From: Cytophagales bacterium Alg240-R148
Lineage (GTDB): Bacteria > Bacteroidota > Bacteroidia > Cytophagales > Cyclobacteriaceae
DNA length: 64,000 bases
Direction of reading: 5' to 3'
Assembly (NCBI GenBank): GCA_900537185.1
Contig: LS999829.1
Coordinates: 536,047 to 600,046 of the forward strand
Part shown: piece after piece, positions 45,800 to 54,588 of the stretch
Position numbering within the stretch: the first letter of the stretch is position 1
Layout: the number at the start of each line of letters is the position of its first letter
The notes under the pieces: generated by a model
What the model was told of the DNA's origin: nothing
Database searches by the model: none
What the model saw: only the letters and a program-made list of their open reading frames with translations
Position numbers and translations under genes: made by a program

Positions 45800-46372
45800 T
45801 TATTTACTATTGCCACCGAACTTAAAACCAGCTGATAGTTGAAACACCTGGTTTTTTGTAGCATTGGATGCCGCTGCATCGTTGATTTCGCTAATTCCTA
45901 GATTGTACCGAGCATCTACACACAAACCAAAGGGAAGGTCCCAACCCAGTCCCATAGCAATACTGGTGTCTGATCCTTTCAACTCATCTTTAATATTTTG
46001 GTCCCCTATTTTTGCCGATGCCAAAAAACCAAATTGTGGGCCCGCCTGTATGTTTAATCCTAATGGAAGGTTTAATTTTAATATAATTGGAATGTTGAAA
46101 TAGTCCAAATGGGCGTCTGAAGAACTCGTTACGTCTTTTACTGTAGCACCTTGTCTGGAGTAAATTACTTCTGGCTGAATGGTCAAAATTGGCACCTTGA
46201 TGCGCAAAAATGCACCAACATGGTACCCTGTTTTTTGATCGTAGGTGGCCGAAGCAGATGTCACATCCAAATTAGCAAAATTCAAACCACCTTTAACACC
46301 TAAAGACACTTGTGAAAAACCAGCCGTACTCAAACAGAGGGCCAAGCCCAATAATAAAATAGATTTTCTCAT
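45800..46372 (-). CDS. PorT-like outer-membrane beta-barrel protein
   Basis: 190 residues from the Met that opens the signal peptide (MRKSILLLGLALCLSTAGFSQ). The mature part is made of strands: VSLGVKGGLNFANLDV (the usual entry of the family), TGYHVGAFLRIKVP, LTIQPEVIYSRQGATV, YFNIPIILKLNLP, GLNIQAGPQFGFLAS and QVFQLSAGFKFG. It should be an 8-strand barrel in the outer membrane with no known substrate. It lies 18 bases after the DUF1573 gene on the same strand, so the two are probably co-transcribed. Confidence 0.87.
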   Translation of the reverse strand: MRKSILLLGLALCLSTAGFSQVSLGVKGGLNFANLDVTSASATYDQKTGYHVGAFLRIKVPILTIQPEVIYSRQGATVKDVTSSSDAHLDYFNIPIILKLNLPLGLNIQAGPQFGFLASAKIGDQNIKDELKGSDTSIAMGLGWDLPFGLCVDARYNLGISEINDAAASNATKNQVFQLSAGFKFGGNSK

Positions 46373-46390
46373 AGCAATTATCATTTATTT

Positions 46391-47470
46391 TTAGTTTTCA
46401 ATGTATGCTTTTAATGTAACCCGCTGCGTTGGTTTCTTTGGGTCATTAGAATAGATAACTACAGACTTCTGCTGGTTCCCTTTTCTATTCGTTGTATTAA
46501 ATACTACAGTCATTTCGGTCGATTTCCCCGGATCCAAATCATAATCTTTTAATGTAATTTGCAAACAACTGCAATTGCCCATCACCTTTCTAACGTTCAA
46601 TTTGGACTTTCCATTGTTCTTAAAATAGTATTTCACGGTATACGTTTGGTCTGGTTTGATCTTCCCGAAATCATGCATCAACTTAGAAACACCCAGTTTT
46701 GGTGCTTGTGCGAGTTCGTCCATTGTCATGGGCGGGAAATACTCTTCAATTGTAGCATAAACATTAAAAGACATCGGCTCGGCAATAGAGTCATTGGTTA
46801 CCAAGGTGATGTTATCGGTTAAAAACCCATAATCTTCTTTCAACTTGGCATTGTAATGCACTTCCATGATGCCTTTTGTTTTTGCCTTTATGGTATCTCG
46901 GTCCAATACCACTTCGATATGTTCTGGTTTTTGGATTGTTGCCACTACTACATCTTCTTCGCCATCGTTATAAAAATCAAATTTCTTTACGGTTGCTGCT
47001 TCAGCAGTAAGTACTTTACCCAAGTTAAGATTTCTATACTTAAATCTTAATGACCCAAATTTAACCGGAAGTTCCTCTGCTATGGTTTTTTGTTTCGGAT
47101 TTACAATCCCTTTAATAAACAATACCAAAGGCTTGGATTGCGCATCTGTATAAACCGTTAAAGATTTATTAAAAGGGTAAGGCCTGTTAATAGGATTGTA
47201 TTGTGCCTGAATGAACCCCATTGCTCCAGGGGCTACTGCTTCTTTGGACCAGTCTGGTGTTGTGCACCCACAAGAAGCTTTTACATTGATTATCTTAATG
47301 GGTTTATCCAAATTGTTGGTAAACTGAAACTCGTAAGTTACCGGTCCATCCCCTTCTTGAATGGTTCCAAAGTCATGAACAGTTTCTACAAACTTTAATG
47401 GCTCGGATACTTGTGCCCAAATGGCGCTTGTTAGTAGGACAAAAAATAGTGTAATCGTTGCGTTTTTCAT
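46391..47470 (-). CDS. Exported protein with two DUF1573 (ASH-like) domains
   Basis: 359 residues with signal peptide (ITLFFVLLTSAIWAQ). The first DUF1573 domain (about 25-125) has FVETVHDFGTIQEGDGPVTYEF and CGCTTPDW; the last (about 255-359) has KLMHDFGKIKPDQ, NCSCLQITL and SNDPKKPTQRVTL. The middle (about 130-245) is similar in plan, with YNDGEEDVVVATI. The domain is an immunoglobulin-like beta sandwich, common in exported Bacteroidota proteins; its Cys pairs may form a disulfide. The function is unknown. It is divergent from trpS. Confidence 0.87.
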   Translation of the reverse strand: MKNATITLFFVLLTSAIWAQVSEPLKFVETVHDFGTIQEGDGPVTYEFQFTNNLDKPIKIINVKASCGCTTPDWSKEAVAPGAMGFIQAQYNPINRPYPFNKSLTVYTDAQSKPLVLFIKGIVNPKQKTIAEELPVKFGSLRFKYRNLNLGKVLTAEAATVKKFDFYNDGEEDVVVATIQKPEHIEVVLDRDTIKAKTKGIMEVHYNAKLKEDYGFLTDNITLVTNDSIAEPMSFNVYATIEEYFPPMTMDELAQAPKLGVSKLMHDFGKIKPDQTYTVKYYFKNNGKSKLNVRKVMGNCSCLQITLKDYDLDPGKSTEMTVVFNTTNRKGNQQKSVVIYSNDPKKPTQRVTLKAYIEN

Positions 47471-47609
47471 AAATGCTATGTGTAAATCTGCTGCAATTTA
47501 AGAATGAAAGCTGTATACTCATTATTCTTATTAGACTTTTGTTTAATTTTGATATTAAGAGTCTTTTTTTTTTTATTTCTTTGCGAACAAATTAAATATT
47601 AGCAAAAAC

Positions 47610-48581
47610 ATGGCCAGAATCTTAACAGGAATTCAAAGTTCGGGAAAACCACATTTGGGAAATATCCTAGGGGCCATCCGCCCCGCTATAGAATTGTCTA
47701 AGAGCGAAAAAAATGAATCGTTATTTTTTATAGCAGATTTACACTCTTTGACCACTATTAAAGATGCGGAAGTATTAAAAGAAAATGTTTACTCGGTAGC
47801 TGCAGCATGGCTCGCTTGCGGTTTTGATACAGAAAAAAATTACTTTTATAGACAATCTAGAATCAATGAAGTTTGTGAGCTCACCTGGTTTATGAATTGT
47901 TTCACACCATTTCCAATGTTGGCCAACGCCCATTCTTTCAAAGATAAAAGCGACCGGCTTTCTGATGTGAATTCTGGATTATTTACCTATCCAGTATTAA
48001 TGGCCTGTGATATTATTTTGTACGATGCCAATATTGTTCCGGTCGGAAAAGACCAACAACAACATTTGGAAATTACCAGAGACATCGCAAGTACCTTCAA
48101 TCATAAATTTGGAGAAACTTTTGTCTTGCCTGAAGTTAGGATAGATGAAAAAATCATGACCATCCCAGGTACGGATGGACAAAAAATGAGCAAGTCTTAT
48201 GGCAACACCATTGATATTTTTTTACCAGACAAGAAATTAAGAAAACAAATAATGTCCATCCAAACGGACAGCACCCCACTTGAAGAACCAAAAAACCCGG
48301 ATACTTGCAACGTTTTTGCTTTGTATAAAATTTTAGGGGATGAAGACCAGGTTCAAACCATGCGACACAATTACGAAGCTGGAAATTATGGGTATGGCCA
48401 TGCCAAACAAGCTTTGTTTGAATTGATATGTGCCCTTTATGAAAACGAAAGGAAACAATACAATTACTACATGGAAAACAAAGAAGTTCTCGAAGCAAAG
48501 TTAAAAGCTGGAGAAGAAAAAGCCAGGGCCATTGCACAAACTGTAATTCAAAAAGTAAGGGAGAAATTGGGCTACGCTTAA
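47610..48581 (+). CDS. trpS: Tryptophanyl-tRNA synthetase
   Basis: 323 residues, the size of the short bacterial form. The HIGH-like motif is PHLGN at 14-18, preceded by ILTGIQSSGK, and KMSKS is at 192-196. The segment YPVLMACDIILYDANIVPVGKDQQQHLE is diagnostic of the tryptophan enzyme. It charges tRNA-Trp. It is preceded by an AT-rich divergent region and followed by a hairpin terminator. No T-box or leader peptide is visible. Confidence 0.97.
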   Translation: MARILTGIQSSGKPHLGNILGAIRPAIELSKSEKNESLFFIADLHSLTTIKDAEVLKENVYSVAAAWLACGFDTEKNYFYRQSRINEVCELTWFMNCFTPFPMLANAHSFKDKSDRLSDVNSGLFTYPVLMACDIILYDANIVPVGKDQQQHLEITRDIASTFNHKFGETFVLPEVRIDEKIMTIPGTDGQKMSKSYGNTIDIFLPDKKLRKQIMSIQTDSTPLEEPKNPDTCNVFALYKILGDEDQVQTMRHNYEAGNYGYGHAKQALFELICALYENERKQYNYYMENKEVLEAKLKAGEEKARAIAQTVIQKVREKLGYA

Positions 48582-48607
48582 AAGCTGGATGTTTGCCAAA
48601 AAACAGA

Positions 48608-48657
48608 CCCCTTCTGCATCTATTATAACCATGGATGTGGAAGGGGTTTTATTTTGA
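48608..48657 (+). terminator. Rho-independent terminator of trpS
   Basis: ACCCCTTCTGCATC (48608-48621) and GATGTGGAAGGGGT (48635-48648) pair with two imperfect positions around a 13-base loop, followed by a T-rich run. It lies 27 bases after the trpS stop. The rest of the 264-base gap up to 48845 holds nothing else I can recognise. Confidence 0.75.
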
Positions 48658-48845
48658 AGGCCCTACTATTTTGAATAGAGGCAGTGGTTCTGCTTGTGTT
48701 GCTGTGTCCCAATAACATTTCCCTACTTATCTCAACTGACCATACCCTCTCCAGTTATAATCCAATAAGTCCAGCATACTAATCGCCTCATTATTAAAAG
48801 ATTGTTAGGTGAAATAAGTAACTTGTCTTAAATTAACCACCCATT

Positions 48846-49244
48846 ATGAATAAAAAAGAAGAAAAACTTTCCCACCTATACCAATTGTATCAATTGGCCA
48901 TTGAGGATGGCGTTCTTTCACAAATCGAATTGGCTTTTATTAAAAATATAGCCGAAAGATTGGAGATTGACTTGGAAGAAGTAGAAAAATACAAACCCCA
49001 TCCCAACAAATTGATTTTACCTGATCAAGAATATAAAATAATTCCTCTTTTTCACCGTTTGACTTTGTTAATGTGTATTGATACGGTTGCTACGGAAAGT
49101 GAAAAAGATTTTTGTTTTCAAATGGGTATAAGAATGGGCCTCCACCCACAAGCCGTTACAGAAACCATTGGATTAATAATTGAATATGGCACAAGTTTAA
49201 CCCCAGAATCTATAACAGAGGTGTTTAACAAATTCTCAAACTAA
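48846..49244 (+). CDS. TerB-like domain protein
   Basis: 132 residues, all helical. LYQLYQLAIEDGVLSQIELAFIKNIAERL and LLMCIDTVATESEKDFCFQMGIRMGL are two helix pairs that match the TerB/TerB-like plan, with acidic residues at the turns (AIEDGVLS, TVATESEK) that resemble metal-binding sites. Proteins of this fold occur in tellurite-resistance and stress systems and often associate with membranes. Its role is unknown. The downstream gene starts 8 bases after its stop. Confidence 0.72.
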   Translation: MNKKEEKLSHLYQLYQLAIEDGVLSQIELAFIKNIAERLEIDLEEVEKYKPHPNKLILPDQEYKIIPLFHRLTLLMCIDTVATESEKDFCFQMGIRMGLHPQAVTETIGLIIEYGTSLTPESITEVFNKFSN

Positions 49245-49252
49245 GTAAAAAA

Positions 49253-51361
49253 ATGAAAAAAATTGCGTTACTAAGCTGCATTGTATTTTTCTTTCAAAAC
49301 GCATTGGCTACCGACTTAACAGATCCGTTGGAATGGCCAATGGAAATTAAAACTTCAGAGGGAGAAATCACCCTGTACCAACCTCAAATAGAGAAGTTTG
49401 AAAACAACCGAATGGAAGGTCGTTTGGCTGTATCCGTAAATACCAATGGCGAATTGTTGTTCGGAGCCATGTGGTTTGAAGCACGCATGGAAACAGACCT
49501 CGACAAAAGAACCGTGCATTTGATAAAAATGGAAATTCCGAATATCAGTTTTCCTAATGTTGAAGACCAAGCAAAAATTAACAAGTTAAGGAACTACCTC
49601 ACTTCTCAAATTGAATCTTGGAACTTGACTATGTCGCTCGACCGCATTTTGGGCAGCATTGAAAATGATCAATATTTGCAGAAAGATGAGGCCCTTATTA
49701 ACAACACTGCGCCCCATGTATTGTACCGAACTACACCTACAGTGCTGGTCAGTATAGATGGCAAACCTATTACAAAAGAAGAAAATGGTCTGGAATATGT
49801 GGTCAACACCCCCTTTTTCATCGTTAGAGAAAATAATAAAAAGGTTTACTATTTGAATGGTGGACAATTCTGGTATGCTTCAGAAAAAATTAATGGGCCG
49901 TGGTCTGAAAGCACAAAAGTACCGAGTAACATAAAACAATTTGCAGAGAAAATGGCTACCCAGCAAGAGGAGCAAGACCAAGATTCCTTGGCCAACACCT
50001 TGTCCAGCGCCCCTGCAATAGTGGTTGCCACCGAACCAACGGAATTGATAGTTTCGGATGGAAAGGCAGAATACGCCTCCATAAAAGACACCCAATTGCT
50101 CTATATATCCAATTCGGAAAACGATGTTATTATGGAGCTTAACAGCCAAATCCATTACATTTTGATTGCAGGTAGGTGGTATACTGCTCCAAGCTTAGAA
50201 AGCAATGAGTGGAAGTTTATTGAACCAAAAGATTTACCAGAAGATTTTAAGAATATCCCCAACAATTCCGATATGGCATCGGTACGGGTAAACATACCGG
50301 ACACTCCAGAAGCCAAAGACGCTTTACTGGAACAAAGTGTTCCACAAACTGCAACCGTCGACCGCAAAACGGCAACGGTAGAAGTACAGTACGATGGAGA
50401 TCCAAAATTCGAGAAAATTGATGCAACCAAAGTGGCATATGCATTGAATTCCGACAAAACCGTACTCCAAATTGACAAAACCTTTTACTGCATTGACAAT
50501 GGTATTTATTTTGAATCCACCAAAGCCACTGGGCCTTGGAAAGTAAGTACCAAAAGACCAGATGAAGTGGACGAAATCCCTCCTTCCTCCCCAGTTTACA
50601 ATGTGAAATATGTTTATATCTATGATTCTACACCAGAAGTGGTATATGTAGGCTATCTACCGGGGTACACTGCTTCCTACGTATATGGAGGCGTAGTAGT
50701 ATATGGTACTGGGTATTATTACCAACCTTGGTACCACCATTATTACTACCCAAGGCCAGTAACTTATGGCTTTGGCATTCATTATAGCACCTACGGGGGT
50801 TGGGGATTTTCCTACGGATTTAGCTATGGCTGGATTGGCTGGAGTTACCACCGCCATGCCGCTTGGTGGGGTCCTTGTGGTTACCGCTATGGGTATAGAC
50901 ATGGATACCACCACGGGTACCGACATGGTTACAACAGAGGATACAATAGAGGGTATGCACATGGTTATATGGCAGGTAGACACAATGCCAATAGAAACGT
51001 TTACCAAAATAGAAACAACGGTGTAAGGAAGAGCATAAGCAACCGACCAAGTACGAACGATCGCAATTTAAACAACAAGTCTCGGCCGTCTACAAGGCAA
51101 AACAATGTAATGACCGATAAAAAAGGGAATGTTTACCAACGAGACAACAAAGGCAACTGGAACAGTAGGGACAATAGACCTTCCAACAAATCTGGCAACA
51201 GACCCTCAACGCAACCTTCTACCAGACCAAGCAACAAACAGCAATTGGACCGTTCTTATCAAAATAGAAACAGAAGCAATAAGAATTACAACAATTATCA
51301 AAAACAACAACGCTCAAGACCGAGCAATGTCAACCGAGGTGGTGGTAGAAGAAGAAGATGA
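49253..51361 (+). CDS. Large exported Tyr/His/Gly-rich protein of unknown function
   Basis: 702 residues with signal peptide (MKKIALLSCIVFFFQNALA). Residues about 160-450 contain three copies of a repeat with a strand pattern and WY/GPW end (VYYLNGGQFWYASEKINGPW, then HYILIAGRWYTAPS, then FYCIDNGIYFESTKATGPW). Residues about 450-540 are a conserved segment, VYNVKYVYIYDSTPEVVYVGY and YGTGYYYQPWYHHYYYPRP. Then follow Gly/Tyr/His repeats (YRYGYRHGYHHG, RHGYNRGYNRG), and a tail (about 600-702) rich in Asn, Ser, Arg and Pro ending in GGGRRRR. The predicted place is periplasm or outer-membrane surface. Similar proteins are found in many proteobacteria with no known role. A perfect bidirectional terminator follows. 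Confidence 0.7.
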   Translation: MKKIALLSCIVFFFQNALATDLTDPLEWPMEIKTSEGEITLYQPQIEKFENNRMEGRLAVSVNTNGELLFGAMWFEARMETDLDKRTVHLIKMEIPNISFPNVEDQAKINKLRNYLTSQIESWNLTMSLDRILGSIENDQYLQKDEALINNTAPHVLYRTTPTVLVSIDGKPITKEENGLEYVVNTPFFIVRENNKKVYYLNGGQFWYASEKINGPWSESTKVPSNIKQFAEKMATQQEEQDQDSLANTLSSAPAIVVATEPTELIVSDGKAEYASIKDTQLLYISNSENDVIMELNSQIHYILIAGRWYTAPSLESNEWKFIEPKDLPEDFKNIPNNSDMASVRVNIPDTPEAKDALLEQSVPQTATVDRKTATVEVQYDGDPKFEKIDATKVAYALNSDKTVLQIDKTFYCIDNGIYFESTKATGPWKVSTKRPDEVDEIPPSSPVYNVKYVYIYDSTPEVVYVGYLPGYTASYVYGGVVVYGTGYYYQPWYHHYYYPRPVTYGFGIHYSTYGGWGFSYGFSYGWIGWSYHRHAAWWGPCGYRYGYRHGYHHGYRHGYNRGYNRGYAHGYMAGRHNANRNVYQNRNNGVRKSISNRPSTNDRNLNNKSRPSTRQNNVMTDKKGNVYQRDNKGNWNSRDNRPSNKSGNRPSTQPSTRPSNKQQLDRSYQNRNRSNKNYNNYQKQQRSRPSNVNRGGGRRRR

Positions 51362-51391
51362 AAGCATTCCTATAAAAAACAGAACGAATAC

Positions 51392-51425
51392 AAATAAAAA
51401 GGGGCCGATTGGCCCCTTTTTATTT
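51392..51425. terminator. Perfect 15-bp bidirectional terminator
   Basis: AAATAAAAAGGGGCC (51392-51406) and its exact complement GGCCCCTTTTTATTT (51411-51425) flank a GATT loop. It ends the plus-strand surface-protein gene and the minus-strand permease, whose stop codon overlaps the right end. Confidence 0.93.
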
Positions 51426-54111
51426 AATCATCTTTAAGGGAATCAACTGGGTTGGCGGTAGCAGCTTTTATCGTTTGTAAACTCATGGTAAACCAAGCCA
51501 CCAAAAACGCTGCGGAACCTGCTACTACAAAAATACCTAGCCCAATATTAATTTTATATTCAAAATCCATTAGCCATTGGTTCATGGCATACCAACTTAT
51601 TGGAATGGCCAACACAAATGAAATCATAATTAGTTTCCCAAATTCTTTAGACAGTAAAAGTACAATACTGGAAATAGACGCTCCTAACACTTTTCTAACA
51701 CCAATTTCTTTTGTTCTTTGTTGGGCAGTAAAAGAAGCCAATCCAAACAAGCCCAGACAAGCAATAAAAATACATAGAGAAGAGAATACTCCAAATACTT
51801 GCATCATCCTGCTTTCAGTTTTGTACATGGCATCAAATTCAGAATCCATAAAAGTGTACCCCATTGGAACATCGGGAATTATGGATTTCCATAGTTTTTC
51901 AATATTGCCTACTACTTGATGGGCATCGGCACTACTCAACTTGACCATTGTTTTACTGGTATTGTTGCCCAACACCAATGCCAATGGCCCAATGTCTTTT
52001 TTCATAGACTCGTAGTGAAAATCTTCTATCACGCCTATTATGTTGTATCCAATTTTAGGCATTTCTCCATTTTGATCTGGCATGCCATCCCAGGTCATCA
52101 CCTTCTCTTTGGTGAAGTCTTCTATTCCAAACATTTTTATGGCCTGTTCATTCAAAATCATAACGGTGGAATCCGAAGGCAAGTCTTTGTTGAAGTTTCT
52201 TCCATCCGACAATTGCATCCCCATGGTTTTGATATAGTTTTGATCCACAAACCAGTACTGCATGGAAATCATATTTTCATCCGTAATTTCTTTGCCATCC
52301 AACCAAAAACCAGTGTCATTTCTATTGGCTTTTTCAACCGGAATAAACCCGGTCATGGTAACAGATTCTATCCCTGCAATATTTTCCAGCTCATTTCTAA
52401 AAGATTCTACGTTGTCTCGAAACATATAGGTATCGTTTAAAACCAAGATTTGGTCTTTGCTGAAACCGAGTTTCTTACTCATTATGAAATTCATTTGCTC
52501 ATATATAACCAAAGTGCCTACAATTAAAAAAATTGAAATTACAAATTGTGAAACCACTAAGGCAGAACGTACCCAGCCACTTTTTGTGCCCAAATTTAAT
52601 TTACCTTTAAGCACTGCTATGGGTTTAAAAGCTGATAAAAAGAAGGCTGGATAAAACCCTGCAAGAATACCCACTAAAACCGCTACAGAAAACAGGATGC
52701 CTAAAAACGATATGGAATGGAATGGTACGCTAAGCTCTTTGCTCGCCAAGTCATTAAAGAAGGGCATAGCCAAATAAGCAATGCCCAAAGACAAAACCGC
52801 TGCGAGTAAGGTCATGATTACCGATTCCGTTAGAAATTGTCTAATCAAATGGGACCGATAAGACCCCAGCACCTTGCGTACCCCAACTTCTTTTGCTCTG
52901 TTTGCAGACCGAGCAGTAGATAAATTCATAAAATTAATACAGGCTATGCCCAATATAAACAGGGCAATGGCTGAAAACACATAAACATACTGGATGTCCC
53001 CATTGGCTTCCAGTTCGTGGTCCAGGTTAGAATGCAAATGAATGTCTTCCAAAGGCTGTGCAAAATAACGCATGCGGTTTCCAGAATCGTTAAATTCATC
53101 CAACGATTTACCGATTGCATTTTCAATTTGTGGTCCGGCATAACGTTGCAACATTTCTGGCATTACGGCATCCACATCTGCAGCGGTAGTTCCTTCTGTA
53201 GTTAAAATATAAGTATGGTAGTTGTTGCTCAACCAAACACCTTCCTGACCATCTTTAATGGTAGTCAAAGAAACCAACATATCAAAGTGGAAATGGCTGT
53301 TCTCAGGGATATTTTCGTATACCGCAGACACTTCTACTTCTCGCTGCCCATCCAATTTTAAAATTTTTCCAATAGGATCTTCTGTACCAAAATATTTAAG
53401 GGCACAGCGCTCGCTTATGGCAATCTTATCCGGTTTGGACAAGGCTTTTGATGGATTCCCCTTTATTAAGGGAACCGTAAAAATATCGAAAAAAGTAGAA
53501 TCGGTGAAGGTTATTTTTTCGGCTGTTTCTCTAAACGATTTGTCTTGGTATTGTACGATGTAAGCCCCTCTGTTTCTAAAACGAACGGTAGATTCTACAA
53601 AGGAGTAATCTTCTACCAAGGTTCTACCCAAGGGTTCGCTTGTAACCGCCATCTTAAACTCATTCCCTCCAAAAACAATGTCTCCTCCAATTCTGTAAAT
53701 CTTATCGGATTTTGTATTGAACCTATCGTAGGTAATTTCGTCCTGCACAAATAATAAAATCAGGAGGCAACAAGCTAGTCCAATTGCAAATCCTACAATA
53801 TTTATTCCTGAATAAAATCTATTTTTATTCAAACTGCGCCACGCAATTTTGAGATAATTTTTAAACATAATCCTAGTTTTTGAGTTGGTTTCGTGGTAAG
53901 TGTTCCACTGAATTTTTTTGATTCTAGTAACGGGGTATTCCTTTATTACATTTTCAAAGGCATCAATAAAAGCTCGACCAGAATCCATGGCCTTTTCTAC
54001 TTCGCAACAAATATGGTCCACAAATTCGTCTTTAACAGGTGCATAAACCACCCCCCTCTTTTCTATTTCGAATTGGACATAACTGACCTGTTTGTCGTTG
54101 AGTACTACCAT
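51424..54111 (-). CDS. MacB/FtsX-type ABC transporter permease with distinct N-terminal prefix
   Basis: 895 residues. Residues about 1-75 are a prefix domain with FVDHICCEVEKAMDSGRAFIDAFE, unlike that of the permease at 33491. First span near FYSGINIVGFAIGLACCLLI (about 100-120), then a large periplasmic domain with FVQDEITYDRFN and FFDIFTVPLIKG, three spans, then a second periplasmic domain and three final spans (LCIFIACLGLFGLASF). The coupling-helix motif appears twice (KEVGVRKVLGS, KEIGVRKVLGA). No ATPase is next to it. The PadR gene upstream overlaps it by one base (TAATG). Confidence 0.88.
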   Translation of the reverse strand: MVVLNDKQVSYVQFEIEKRGVVYAPVKDEFVDHICCEVEKAMDSGRAFIDAFENVIKEYPVTRIKKIQWNTYHETNSKTRIMFKNYLKIAWRSLNKNRFYSGINIVGFAIGLACCLLILLFVQDEITYDRFNTKSDKIYRIGGDIVFGGNEFKMAVTSEPLGRTLVEDYSFVESTVRFRNRGAYIVQYQDKSFRETAEKITFTDSTFFDIFTVPLIKGNPSKALSKPDKIAISERCALKYFGTEDPIGKILKLDGQREVEVSAVYENIPENSHFHFDMLVSLTTIKDGQEGVWLSNNYHTYILTTEGTTAADVDAVMPEMLQRYAGPQIENAIGKSLDEFNDSGNRMRYFAQPLEDIHLHSNLDHELEANGDIQYVYVFSAIALFILGIACINFMNLSTARSANRAKEVGVRKVLGSYRSHLIRQFLTESVIMTLLAAVLSLGIAYLAMPFFNDLASKELSVPFHSISFLGILFSVAVLVGILAGFYPAFFLSAFKPIAVLKGKLNLGTKSGWVRSALVVSQFVISIFLIVGTLVIYEQMNFIMSKKLGFSKDQILVLNDTYMFRDNVESFRNELENIAGIESVTMTGFIPVEKANRNDTGFWLDGKEITDENMISMQYWFVDQNYIKTMGMQLSDGRNFNKDLPSDSTVMILNEQAIKMFGIEDFTKEKVMTWDGMPDQNGEMPKIGYNIIGVIEDFHYESMKKDIGPLALVLGNNTSKTMVKLSSADAHQVVGNIEKLWKSIIPDVPMGYTFMDSEFDAMYKTESRMMQVFGVFSSLCIFIACLGLFGLASFTAQQRTKEIGVRKVLGASISSIVLLLSKEFGKLIMISFVLAIPISWYAMNQWLMDFEYKINIGLGIFVVAGSAAFLVAWFTMSLQTIKAATANPVDSLKDD

Positions 54112-54452
54112 TAGATCCCTGCTGGTTTTAAATCCAACATAGTTTCCATGGTGCGTACAAAGTCGGCAAATTCTTCTACCCTTTGCTGTACAAAAGATTC
54201 CCCTGTTTGTGTAATGCTGTAGTACTTTCTAACTCTTTTTCCGATGTATACCGTTTCCGTAGTTAACAATCCTTCAGCTTCCATTCGATGCAAATGTGGG
54301 TAAAGTGATCCCTCACTCAACAAAATTTTCTCCCCTGACAAGGCTTTAACTTTTTGGGTAATTTCATACCCGTACATTTTGTCTTCATCAGATAAAACTT
54401 TTAAAATTATTGTCTGTAAAGTTCCTTTAACCAATTCTTTCGAATGCATCAT
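54111..54452 (-). CDS. PadR-family transcriptional regulator
   Basis: 113 residues. The winged helix has LVKGTLQTIILKVLSDEDKMYGYEI, the usual PadR opening, then ILLSEGSLYPHLHRMEAEGLL, and the wing GKRVRKYYSITQTG. It resembles the PadR protein at 36145 in fold but not closely in sequence. The gene overlaps the permease by one base. The perfect 21-base palindrome just upstream is the best candidate for its operator. Confidence 0.92.
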   Translation of the reverse strand: MMHSKELVKGTLQTIILKVLSDEDKMYGYEITQKVKALSGEKILLSEGSLYPHLHRMEAEGLLTTETVYIGKRVRKYYSITQTGESFVQQRVEEFADFVRTMETMLDLKPAGI

Positions 54453-54472
54453 TTTAATTACCTTTTAATTCA

Positions 54473-54493
54473 ATACATTGGACTCCAATGTAT
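54473..54493. promoter_or_regulatory. 21-base perfect palindrome upstream of the second PadR gene (operator candidate)
   Basis: ATACATTGGA and TCCAATGTAT are exact inverse complements around a single C. The site begins 21 bases before the PadR start. PadR proteins bind palindromes of this kind in their own promoter; the assignment is inference. Confidence 0.6.
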
Positions 54494-54501
54494 ATAGATC
54501 T

Positions 54502-54522
54502 AAAAAAAGAGGCTTTCACCTC
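54502..54522 (-). terminator. Rho-independent terminator of the porin gene (minus strand)
   Basis: On the minus strand GAGGT and GCCTC form a short stem with a GAAA tetraloop, directly followed by seven T. It lies 67 bases after the porin stop and before the PadR operator. Confidence 0.7.
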
Positions 54523-54588
54523 GAGCGCTTATATTTAAGACTCATAAAAAAGAAAAAAGTTGCACGGACCTTAAAAAAACTTATAAAA

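Noticed and set aside
51916-52440. 174-codon plus-strand frame inside the second permease gene
   Set aside because: It lies fully opposite a well-supported MacB-type gene and shows no domain or signal peptide.
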